Below are positions 7,865 through 15,208 of a stretch of 17,647 nt of DNA, piece by piece (the stretch's first letter is position 1; each line of letters starts with the position of its first letter). The notes beneath the pieces were generated by a model, which had not been told where the DNA came from, searched no databases, and saw nothing but the letters and a program-made list of their open reading frames with translations. Origin of the DNA: CANKHJ01 sp035556495 (GTDB taxonomy: Bacteria > Pseudomonadota > Alphaproteobacteria > Rhizobiales > Xanthobacteraceae); the NCBI GenBank assembly GCA_035556495.1, contig DATMEW010000169.1, forward strand, positions 1 through 17,647. The letters run 5' to 3'. A program made the position numbers and the translations under genes.

Positions 7865-10800
7865 CTACAGCGCCTCAACCTTCTCTATGCCGGGCACCGC
7901 CTTGATCGCGCCGGCGATCTGCGGCGAAACCTTGAACCGGCCGGGCAGCCTGATCTCGACCTCGCTCGCATTCTCCAGCCGCAGCATGACATAAACCTCG
8001 CCGTCTCCCCGCATCTCCAGACGCCGCGCGAGGCTCTCGATCGGCGCCCGGTCCTTCAGGAAGACACGGAGACCCTTCTGGGTTTTCGCGCGCGCCGCCG
8101 CCTCGTCGAGGGACTCGACGGTCTGGATGCGGGCGCGGACATCCTCGCCCTGCAACTCCGCGGCAAGGCCGAGCAGCACCGCCCTGCCGGGCTCCAGCGC
8201 ATCCCGATATTGCTGCAAGCCCTCCGAGAACAGGATCGCCTCGAACTGGCCGGTCGGGTCCGACAAGCCGATGATGCCCATCTTGTTGCCGGTCTTGGTG
8301 CGGCGCTCGGTGCGCGAAACCACCGTGGCCGCGACACGGCCGGCGCTGGCGCCCGCCTTCACCTGCCGGGCGAATTCGCGCCACGACGCCACCTTCATGC
8401 CCTTGAGCACGGGCGCATAATCGTCCAGCGGATGGCCGGTGAGGAAGAAGCCGACGGCGTCGTATTCGCGCTGGAGCCGCTCCGCCGGCAGCCAGGGTTC
8501 GACCGCCGGGATCGGCAGCGGCACGGGTCCGGCACCGCCGAACAGTTCGGACTGGCCCATGGCGGCATCGTCATGGGTGCGCTGGGCCGTGGCCATCACC
8601 GCGTCCACCGCGGCGGCTGCCCGCGCGCGGTTCGGCTCGATGCAATCGAACGCGCCGGCGGCGGCGAGACCTTCCATCACCCGCTTGTTGACCGCGCGGG
8701 GATTGAGCCGCGCCGCCACATCCGCAAGGTCCCGGAACGGCTTGTCGCCCCGCGCCGCGACGATGGATTCCACCGCCTGAACGCCGACGCCCTTGATCGC
8801 CCCCAGCGCGTAATGGATGGCGTTGCCTTCCGGCTCGAACTCGACATGGGAGCGATTGATGGACGGCGGGATGACGCGGATGCCCATGCGCTCGGCCTCG
8901 CCGCGGAATTCGGCCAGCTTGTCGGTGTTGCCCATGTCGAGCGTCATCGATGCCGCCAGAAACTCGACGGGATAATTCGCCTTCATATAGGCGGTCTGAT
9001 AGGCGACCAGCGCATAGGCCGCCGCATGGCTCTTGTTGAAGCCATAGTCGGCGAATTTGGCGAGCAGATCGAAAATCTCATCGGCCTGCGCTTTCGGCAC
9101 GCCGCCCTCCACCGCGCCGCCGACGAAGCGGGCGCGCTGCTTGTCCATCTCCGCGCGGATCTTCTTGCCCATGGCGCGGCGCAGGTTGTCGGCTTCGCCG
9201 AGCGAATAGCCGGCCAGCATCTGCGCGGCCTGCATCACCTGTTCCTGATAGATGATGATGCCGAAGGTCTCGCGCAGGATCGGCTCCAGCTTGGGATGGA
9301 TATATTCGGGGTCCTCGTCGCCGCGCTTGCGGGCGCAATAGGTCGGGATGTTGGCCATGGGGCCGGGACGATACAGCGCGACCAGCGCGATGATGTCCTC
9401 GAACCGGTCCGGCTGCATGTCCACGAGCGCGCGGCGCATGCCCTGGCTTTCCACCTGGAACACGCCGACGGTCTCGCCCCGCGCCATGATCTCGTAGCTG
9501 CGCTTGTCGTCCAGCGGGATGGAGGCGAGGTCCAGCTCGATGCCGCGCCGGCGCACCAGGCGCACCGCGCGCTCCAGCACCGTGAGCGTCTTGAGGCCGA
9601 GAAAGTCGAATTTCACGAGGCCGGCCGGCTCGACCCATTTCATGTTGAACTGGGTGACAGGCATGTCCGACTTCGGATCGCGATAGAGCGGCACCAGCTC
9701 GGCCAGCGGCCGGTCGCCGATCACGATGCCGGCGGCATGGGTCGAGGCGTGACGGGTCAGCCCTTCCAGCCGCAGCGCGATGTCGAAAGCGCGCTTCACG
9801 ATCGGCTCGGCGTCGCGCGCCGCCTGAAGGCGCGGCTCCTCCTCGATGGCCTTGGCCAGTGTCACCGGCGCGGCAGGGTTCTGCGGCACCAGCTTGCAGA
9901 GCTTGTCCACCTGCCCATAGGGCATCTGCAACACGCGGCCGACATCGCGCAGCACGCCGCGCGCCTGAAGCGTGCCGAAGGTGATGATCTGCGCGACCTG
10001 ATCGCGGCCATAGCGCTGCTGGACGTAGCGAATGACCTCGTCGCGTCGCTCCTGGCAGAAGTCGATGTCGAAATCCGGCATCGAGATGCGTTCCTCATTG
10101 AGGAAGCGCTCGAACAGCAGGTCGAACCGCATCGGGTCGAGGTCGGTGATGGTCAGGGCATAGGCGACCAGCGAGCCGGCGCCGGAGCCGCGCCCCGGCC
10201 CCACCGGGATGTTCTGGGCCTTGGCCCATTTGATGAAGTCCGCCACGATCAGGAAGTAGCCGGGGAACTTCATGCGGGCGATAACGCCAAGCTCATGGGC
10301 GAGCCGCTTGCGGTAGTCCTCCACGGTGCTGTTCGGCGCGGGGCCATGGGCGGCGAGACGCCGCTCCAGCCCCTCCTCCGCCTGCCGGCACAACTCGGCC
10401 GCCTCCTCGGCGGCATCGTCTCCAGCGGTGAAGCACGGCAGGATCGGCGACTGCACGCGCGGGCGATACGCGCAGCGCCGCGCGACCTCCACCGTGGCGG
10501 CCAGCGCCTCCGGCAGGTCCGCGAACAGGGCGGCCATCTCCTCGCGAGTCTTGAAGCGGTGTTCGGCGGTGAGCTGACGGCGGTCGGTCTCGACCAGCAG
10601 CCGGCCTTCCGCGATGCAGATCAGCGCGTCATGGGCCTCGTAATCCTCGCGCTTGGCGAAGAACGGCTCATTGGTCGCGACGATGCGGATGCCGCGCCCA
10701 TAGGCAAGGTCGAGCAACTGCGGCTCGACCCGCCGCTCGGCCGCGGTGCCATGGCGCTGCAACTCGATATACAGCCGATCTCCGAACAGCCGCTCCAGCG

Positions 10801-11344
10801 CGGCACAGCGCCGCTCCGCCACATCGCGCTGGCCGGCGGCGAGCGCAACATCGAGCGGACCGGCCGGGCCGCCGGTGAGCGCGATCAGATGCCCGGTCTG
10901 ACCTTCCAGCCAGTCCAGTTTGAGATGCGGCCGCTCGTTGGATGGCGTTTCGAGAAAGGCGCGCGAGTTCAGGCTCATGAGGGCGCGATAGCCCTCTTCC
11001 CGCATGGCGAGCAGCACGATGCGCGGGCGCTCCACCGCCGGCCCGCCGCCCCGCTGGGCGGTATCATCCCCAAACTCGACCGCCATCGCACAGCCGATGA
11101 TGGGCTGGATGCCGCTGCCGGCGATCTTCTCGGAAAATTCCAGCGCACCGAACATATTGTCGGTGTCGGTGATCGCCAGCGCCGGCTGGCCGTCCGCCTT
11201 GGCAAGTTCCGCCAGCTTGCCGATCCCCAGCGCCCCCTCCAGCAACGAATAGGACGAATGGACATGAAGGTGGACGAAGCCGGGTCCCGCATGAACAGGC
11301 GCATTCGCCGGAGCGGCGGCGGAGGGAAAGGACGACGATTCCAT
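7865..11344 (-). CDS. dnaE: DNA polymerase III alpha subunit DnaE1 (replicative polymerase)
   Basis: This is an 1159-residue C-family replicative polymerase subunit. The N-terminal PHP domain begins with HLHVHSSYSLLEG (about 25-37), followed by TDTDNMFGALEF. The polymerase core carries PDFDIDF (about 420-426) with the catalytic aspartates, plus GPGRGSGAGSLVAYAL and the fingers-region KSHAAAYALVAYQTAYMKANYP. The C-terminal part contains the tandem HhH/OB-fold region (KMGIIGLSDPTGQFEAILFSE). The opening and the length identify DnaE1 rather than the error-prone DnaE2, which is about 100 residues shorter with a different N-terminus. I kept ATG 11344; no strong ribosome site is visible. The gene ends 3 nt before the dadA-like gene. 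An SOS-regulated micropeptide gene lies 170 nt upstream in the same direction. Confidence 0.97.
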   Translation of the reverse strand: MESSSFPSAAAPANAPVHAGPGFVHLHVHSSYSLLEGALGIGKLAELAKADGQPALAITDTDNMFGALEFSEKIAGSGIQPIIGCAMAVEFGDDTAQRGGGPAVERPRIVLLAMREEGYRALMSLNSRAFLETPSNERPHLKLDWLEGQTGHLIALTGGPAGPLDVALAAGQRDVAERRCAALERLFGDRLYIELQRHGTAAERRVEPQLLDLAYGRGIRIVATNEPFFAKREDYEAHDALICIAEGRLLVETDRRQLTAEHRFKTREEMAALFADLPEALAATVEVARRCAYRPRVQSPILPCFTAGDDAAEEAAELCRQAEEGLERRLAAHGPAPNSTVEDYRKRLAHELGVIARMKFPGYFLIVADFIKWAKAQNIPVGPGRGSGAGSLVAYALTITDLDPMRFDLLFERFLNEERISMPDFDIDFCQERRDEVIRYVQQRYGRDQVAQIITFGTLQARGVLRDVGRVLQMPYGQVDKLCKLVPQNPAAPVTLAKAIEEEPRLQAARDAEPIVKRAFDIALRLEGLTRHASTHAAGIVIGDRPLAELVPLYRDPKSDMPVTQFNMKWVEPAGLVKFDFLGLKTLTVLERAVRLVRRRGIELDLASIPLDDKRSYEIMARGETVGVFQVESQGMRRALVDMQPDRFEDIIALVALYRPGPMANIPTYCARKRGDEDPEYIHPKLEPILRETFGIIIYQEQVMQAAQMLAGYSLGEADNLRRAMGKKIRAEMDKQRARFVGGAVEGGVPKAQADEIFDLLAKFADYGFNKSHAAAYALVAYQTAYMKANYPVEFLAASMTLDMGNTDKLAEFRGEAERMGIRVIPPSINRSHVEFEPEGNAIHYALGAIKGVGVQAVESIVAARGDKPFRDLADVAARLNPRAVNKRVMEGLAAAGAFDCIEPNRARAAAAVDAVMATAQRTHDDAAMGQSELFGGAGPVPLPIPAVEPWLPAERLQREYDAVGFFLTGHPLDDYAPVLKGMKVASWREFARQVKAGASAGRVAATVVSRTERRTKTGNKMGIIGLSDPTGQFEAILFSEGLQQYRDALEPGRAVLLGLAAELQGEDVRARIQTVESLDEAAARAKTQKGLRVFLKDRAPIESLARRLEMRGDGEVYVMLRLENASEVEIRLPGRFKVSPQIAGAIKAVPGIEKVEAL

Positions 11345-11514
11345 GGTGCCCCATTGTCAGGGCCGGCATCGCGCAAGTCCACCACCCGCGACCCGCGATC
11401 CCCGCTTTCCAGCCGCGCATCCCGCGCACAGCCAGTCACGTTTCCTTGCGCATTCAGAGCCGGGCCGACGCGCCGGGGGATCAAAGCGCATATCCGCAAT
11501 TCCGCGGACGCGGG

Positions 11515-11613
11515 TCAGATGGTGGCGAAGACCTGAGCCCAGATGGCGATCATGCCGAGGAACAACGTCAACGACGCCAGCGCCGCCGCCTCCTGAAGAA
11601 ATGCCCGAACCAT
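11515..11613 (-). CDS. SOS-controlled 32-residue membrane micropeptide (SidA-like candidate division inhibitor)
   Basis: This is a 32-codon gene, ATG 11613 to TGA 11515. It encodes a short amphipathic start (MVRAFLQEAA) followed by one hydrophobic helix (ALASLTLFLGMIAIWAQVFA), so it is a single-pass inner-membrane peptide. The ribosome site AAGGAGGTGA is near perfect, 6 nt before ATG, and a promoter with two LexA boxes lies directly upstream; together these make coding status convincing despite the size. The known analogue is Caulobacter SidA, a 29-residue SOS-induced inner-membrane peptide that blocks division by acting on the FtsW/FtsN machinery. Size, topology and regulation match, but I cannot show sequence homology. 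The gene points toward dnaE1 and precedes it by 170 nt. Confidence 0.75.
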   Translation of the reverse strand: MVRAFLQEAAALASLTLFLGMIAIWAQVFATI

Positions 11614-11628
11614 GACTCACCTCCTTTG

Positions 11629-11643
11629 GAACATATAAGGAAC
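11629..11643 (-). promoter_or_regulatory. LexA box 1 (GTTC-N7-GTTC on minus strand)
   Basis: GAACATATAAGGAAC on the plus strand reads GTTC-CTTATAT-GTTC on the minus strand, an exact match to the alphaproteobacterial LexA direct-repeat operator. It overlaps the predicted -10 and transcription start of the micropeptide promoter, so bound LexA would block transcription. Confidence 0.8.
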
Positions 11644-11670
11644 ATAGTTCTCTTTTTGTTCTTTCGTCAA
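11641..11670 (-). promoter_or_regulatory. Sigma70-type promoter of the micropeptide gene
   Basis: On the minus strand TTGACG (plus 11665-11670) is followed by 18 nt and TATGTT (plus 11641-11646). Both LexA boxes overlap this core. The predicted start is about 11634, giving a leader of roughly 20 nt before ATG 11613. Confidence 0.6.
11647..11661 (+). promoter_or_regulatory. LexA box 2 (GTTC-N7-GTTC on plus strand)
   Basis: GTTC-TCTTTTT-GTTC is a second exact GTTC-N7-GTTC operator, in opposite orientation to box 1 and separated from it by 3 nt. It fills most of the -35/-10 spacer of the minus-strand promoter. The two boxes together form an inverted arrangement in which the inner half-sites read GAAC-ATA-GTTC. 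Confidence 0.8.
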
Positions 11671-11792
11671 TGGCCAGCCATCCGACCTCCTCGCACAGGG
11701 TTAACGCGATTTGAGCTTGCCGAAGGCCCGCCCCAGCGCAACTATCCTCGACACGGCAGCGCGAGACTGCCTCAACAATAAGGGAGAGAACG

Positions 11793-12764
11793 ATGCGCCC
11801 CGGCTTCACCCTGATCTGCGCGGCCGCCTCTATGGCTGTTGCGACGGCATTCAGCCCGGCTCATGCCCAGAGCGACTATCCGAACCGGCCGATCAAGGTG
11901 GTCATCGGCTTCGCCGCCGGCAGCGGAGCGGACATTCTGACGCGCTTTTATGCCGCGCAATTCGCCAAGGCGAGCGAGCAGTCGGTGGTGGTGGAGAACC
12001 GCCCCGGCGCGGTCGGCATCCTTGCCGCCAATGTCGTCAACGCCGCCAAGCCGGACGGCTACACCATGCTGTGGGCGGGCAACTCCATCATGGTCGGCGG
12101 CAAGCACCTCGTGAAGGATTTCCCGTTCGACCCGGAGAAAGCCTTCATTGCGGCCGGCGCCTTTCTCGAAACGCCCTTCGTGCTGGCGGTCGGACAGGAT
12201 TCGCCGGCCAAGACCGTGCAGGAACTGGTCAACCTGCTGAAAGGCAAGACCCGGATCCGCTCGGCCTACACCAACCCGACCGGACTGGTTTCGACCGAAC
12301 TGTTCAAGGCGCGGACCGGCACGCAGTCCACGCCAGTCAGCTACAAGACGACCGCCGACGCGATCCCCGATCTCGTCAACGGGACACTCGACTACATGAT
12401 CCTGGACGGCACCTTCGCGGTCGCGCAAGCGAAAGCCGGCCGCATCCGCGTGCTCGCCGCCACCAGCAGTCAGCGCATCGCGGCGATGCCCGACGTGCCG
12501 ACGATGGAACAGGCCGGCGTCAAGGATTACGTCTTCAGCCCATGGTGGGGCATCTATCTGCCGGCCGGCACGCCGCCGGAGGTGGTCGCCAAGGTGGAAA
12601 GTCTCATCAGCGGCATCGCCAGATCGCCGGAGGCGGCAGCCTTCCTCAATACGCTGGCCGCCCTGCCCGTGCTCGACAACGGCAAGGAAATGACAGAACG
12701 GCTGCGCGGCGACCGAAAAACATGGGACGAACTCGCGGTCGCCGCGAATCTTCAGCCCCAATAA
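11793..12764 (+). CDS. Bug/TctC-family periplasmic substrate-binding protein (orphan tripartite tricarboxylate receptor)
   Basis: This is a 323-residue periplasmic solute-binding protein of the TctC/Bug family, which binds small carboxylates and related molecules. Residues 1-25 form a signal peptide ending in PAHA before QSDYPN. Family landmarks follow: YPNRPIKVVIGFAAGSGADILTR, VVENRPGAVGILAANVV, AKPDGYTMLW, SYKTTADAIPDLVNG, and the C-terminal SPWWGIYLPAGTPPEVV. The ribosome site is AGGGAGA before ATG 11793. No TctA or TctB membrane genes are in the window, as is common for Bug proteins. It stands alone on the plus strand between minus-strand operons, and its end lies 18 nt from the convergent DUF3551 gene. 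The ligand is unknown. Confidence 0.92.
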   Translation: MRPGFTLICAAASMAVATAFSPAHAQSDYPNRPIKVVIGFAAGSGADILTRFYAAQFAKASEQSVVVENRPGAVGILAANVVNAAKPDGYTMLWAGNSIMVGGKHLVKDFPFDPEKAFIAAGAFLETPFVLAVGQDSPAKTVQELVNLLKGKTRIRSAYTNPTGLVSTELFKARTGTQSTPVSYKTTADAIPDLVNGTLDYMILDGTFAVAQAKAGRIRVLAATSSQRIAAMPDVPTMEQAGVKDYVFSPWWGIYLPAGTPPEVVAKVESLISGIARSPEAAAFLNTLAALPVLDNGKEMTERLRGDRKTWDELAVAANLQPQ

Positions 12765-12782
12765 CGACGGCCGCGGCCCAGC

Positions 12783-13082
12783 TCAGCGAGGGGCAGGTGC
12801 GCGCCGCTGCGGCGCCTGCCGGCCCTTCGCGCGTGGCGCGCTCACGGGCGGCTGATAGTTCAGGTTCTGGTGGCAGATCGCCCCGAGGCCCTGCACATAA
12901 AGCCGGCACTGGGCGAAAGTATCAAAACCGCAATTCTCGAAGCCGCCGCCGATCGCGCTGGTCGCCGTGGCGCACCAGGCGCGCTGCGACTGGGCTTCCG
13001 CGGCGGGAGCGCCGAACAGGATGGCCGCGCCCAAAACCGGGAGAGCGACGGCGCAGATGCGCCATATGCGGGGACAGGTCAT
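12783..13082 (-). CDS. Small secreted cysteine-containing DUF3551 family protein
   Basis: This is a 99-residue protein with an N-terminal signal peptide (about 1-30, ending in PAAEA before QSQRAWC). The mature domain has four cysteines (37, 51, 59, 70) in the pattern WC...GGGFENCGF...QCR...GAICHQN, which matches the DUF3551 proteins common in Bradyrhizobium relatives. The four Cys probably form two disulfides in the periplasm. The C-terminal tail is rich in Pro, Arg and Ala. The ribosome site AGGGAG directly follows the lolD stop, so it is likely coupled to the lol genes. Function is unknown. Confidence 0.85.
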   Translation of the reverse strand: MTCPRIWRICAVALPVLGAAILFGAPAAEAQSQRAWCATATSAIGGGFENCGFDTFAQCRLYVQGLGAICHQNLNYQPPVSAPRAKGRQAPQRRAPAPR

Positions 13083-13093
13083 CCAGGCACTCC

Positions 13094-13810
13094 CTACGGC
13101 AATTCGACGACCTGACCGTCGCGGATGGTGACGCGGCGGTCCATGCGGCCGGCAATATCCATATTGTGGGTGGCAACGATCACCGCCAGCCCCGAGGCGC
13201 GCACGAGCTGCGAGAGCGCCCCGAACACATGCTCCGACGTCTTCGGATCGAGGTTGCCGGTGGGCTCGTCCGCCAGCAGGATGCGCGGCGCATTGGCCAC
13301 CGCGCGGGCGATCGCCACGCGCTGCTGCTCGCCGCCGGAGAGTTCTCCCGGCCGGTGGTGCAGCCGCTCCCGGAGGCCGAGATAAGCCAGCAGCTCCTCG
13401 GCGCGGCGGGCCGCTTCCTTCCGGCCCAGGCCGCGGATCATCTGCGGCATCACGACATTCTCAAGCGCCGAGAATTCGGGCAGCAGATGGTGGAACTGAT
13501 AGACGAAACCGATGGTCTCGCGGCGGATGCGCGTGCGCTCGCCGTCGGAAAGCTGGCTGGTCGCCTGCTGCTCGACATAGACCTCGCCGTCGTCCGCGTG
13601 TTCCAGCAGACCCGCGACATGCAGCAGCGTGGATTTGCCCGTGCCGGACGGCGCGACCAGCGCCACGGTCTGCCCCGGCCAGACCGCCAGTTCCGCGTTG
13701 CGCAGGATGTCCAGCGTGGCGTCGCCCTGCGCGTAATGGCGGCTGACGCCCTGCAAATAGAGGATCGGCGCGTCCTCCACGGGAGCCGGAGACGCGGAGG
13801 TGTCACTCAT
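13094..13810 (-). CDS. lolD: Lipoprotein-releasing system ATP-binding protein LolD
   Basis: This is a 238-residue ATPase of the LolCDE complex, which extracts outer-membrane lipoproteins from the inner membrane and hands them to LolA. Walker A is APSGTGKST (53-61), the signature is LSGGEQQRV (157-165), Walker B is ILLADEPTGNLD (177-188), and the switch histidine is His215 in VATHNMD. The YQFHHLLPEFSALENV segment is characteristic of the LolD/MacB/FtsE group. ATG 13810 overlaps the lolC/E stop by 8 nt, which indicates coupling and supports the Lol assignment over a generic ABC ATPase. Confidence 0.94.
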   Translation of the reverse strand: MSDTSASPAPVEDAPILYLQGVSRHYAQGDATLDILRNAELAVWPGQTVALVAPSGTGKSTLLHVAGLLEHADDGEVYVEQQATSQLSDGERTRIRRETIGFVYQFHHLLPEFSALENVVMPQMIRGLGRKEAARRAEELLAYLGLRERLHHRPGELSGGEQQRVAIARAVANAPRILLADEPTGNLDPKTSEHVFGALSQLVRASGLAVIVATHNMDIAGRMDRRVTIRDGQVVELP

Positions 13811-15071
13811 AGCGCAGCGCCTCGACCGGATCGAGCCGGGCGGCCCGCCATGCAGGATAGAGCGTCGCCAGCAGGGACAGCGCCAGCGCCATGATCACCA
13901 CGGCGGTAGTCTCGGCGGCGTCCATCTGCGCCGGAAGCCGCGAGAGAAAGTAAAGCTCCGGCGAGAATACCTCGGTCCGCGTCAGCCACGAGACGAACTG
14001 GCGGATCGTTTCGATGTTGAGGCAGATCACGGTGCCCAGCAGAAAGCCGACGACGGTGCCCAGCGTGCCGATGGAGGCCCCGGTGATCATGAACACGCGC
14101 AGGATCGCGCCCTGCGTCGCGCCCATGGTGCGCAGGATGCCGATATCGCGGCCCTTGTCCTTCACCAGCATCGTCAGGCCGGAGACGATGTTGAGCGCCG
14201 CCACCAGGATGATGAGCGTCAGGATCAGGAACATCACGTTGCGCTCGACCTGCAACGCATTGAAGAAGGTCGCGTTGCGCTGGCGCCAGTCCACCATGAA
14301 GATCGGCCGTCCGGCCGCATCGGCCACGAGCTGGCGATAGCGGTCCACCGCGTCGGGATTGTCGGTATAAACTTCGATGGAGGTGACGTCGCCGGCGCGG
14401 TTGAAATACGCCTGCGCCTCCTGAAGCGGCATGAACACGAAGGCGGTGTCGTATTCCGACATGCCGATCTCGAACACCGCCGCGATCTTGTAAGGCTTGA
14501 TGCGCGGGGTGGTCCCCATCGGCGTCACCGCGCCGCGCGGGGACACCAGCGTGATGCTGTCCCCCGCCCGCAGCGACAGCAGGTCCGCCAGCCGGCGGCC
14601 GATGGCGACGCCCTGCCCGTCGTCGAAGCCTTCCAGCGAACCCTGCTTGATGTTGGTGGCGATGGAGCCGAGCCGCGCGAGGTCGCCAGCGCGAATGCCG
14701 CGCACCAGCACGCCGCTGGCGTTGAAGGGCGAGGAGGCCAGCGCCTGGCCCTCCACGATCGGCGCGGCAAGGCGGATGCCGGGAACGCCCGAGAGCCGCT
14801 CCGCCACCTGCTGCCAGTCGTTGAGCGGGGATTCCAGCGGCTGCACCAGCAGGTGGCCGTTCAGGCCGAGGATCTTGTCAAGCAGCTCGGAGCGGAAGCC
14901 GTTCATCACCGCCATCACGATGATGAGCGTCGCGACGCCGAGCATGATGCCGAGAAAGGAGAACCCGGCGATGACCGAGATGAATCCTTCCTTCCGCCGC
15001 GCCCGCAGGTAGCGCAACGAGAGCATCCATTCGAATGCGGAAAAGGGACGGGTGCCGGCTCGCTCGGTCAT
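13803..15071 (-). CDS. Lipoprotein-releasing system permease LolC/LolE
   Basis: This is a 422-residue inner-membrane permease of the LolC/E family. It has an N-terminal membrane helix (GFSFLGIMLGVATLIIVMAVMNG), a large periplasmic MacB-like domain, and three C-terminal helices in an FtsX domain. Landmarks are LRYLRARRKEGFISVIAGFS, the GILRTMGAT cytoplasmic coupling segment, and the closing RLDPVEALRYE. ATG 15071 is chosen because AGGA lies upstream and MTERAG precedes the conserved start; the frame extends open to 15149 without conservation. Only one permease gene accompanies lolD, as in most alphaproteobacteria, so it probably works as a homodimer (LolF-like); hence no specific symbol. Confidence 0.93.
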   Translation of the reverse strand: MTERAGTRPFSAFEWMLSLRYLRARRKEGFISVIAGFSFLGIMLGVATLIIVMAVMNGFRSELLDKILGLNGHLLVQPLESPLNDWQQVAERLSGVPGIRLAAPIVEGQALASSPFNASGVLVRGIRAGDLARLGSIATNIKQGSLEGFDDGQGVAIGRRLADLLSLRAGDSITLVSPRGAVTPMGTTPRIKPYKIAAVFEIGMSEYDTAFVFMPLQEAQAYFNRAGDVTSIEVYTDNPDAVDRYRQLVADAAGRPIFMVDWRQRNATFFNALQVERNVMFLILTLIILVAALNIVSGLTMLVKDKGRDIGILRTMGATQGAILRVFMITGASIGTLGTVVGFLLGTVICLNIETIRQFVSWLTRTEVFSPELYFLSRLPAQMDAAETTAVVIMALALSLLATLYPAWRAARLDPVEALRYE

Positions 15072-15208
15072 GATCGGTTCCTGCGCACCCTTTTCACCCG
15101 ATTCGGGCGAATTCGCGCCATGCCTAGACCAGCGACAGCCGGAAAGCACACAGATTCGTGCGGTTCAGGCCGGAAAGTCGCTCTGTGCCGGCCTGTCCGC
15201 AAACGACT

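Noticed and set aside
7547..11536. 1329-codon open frame on the plus strand, antisense to dnaE and dadA-like genes
   Set aside because: It is a GC-rich shadow of dnaE1. Its translation is Arg/His/Gln-rich with no domain, while the minus strand encodes a full canonical DnaE1.
11711..13894. 727-codon plus-strand frame through tctC-like and lolD regions
   Set aside because: It is out of frame with the real Bug protein and antisense to lolD; the sequence is low-complexity Arg-rich.
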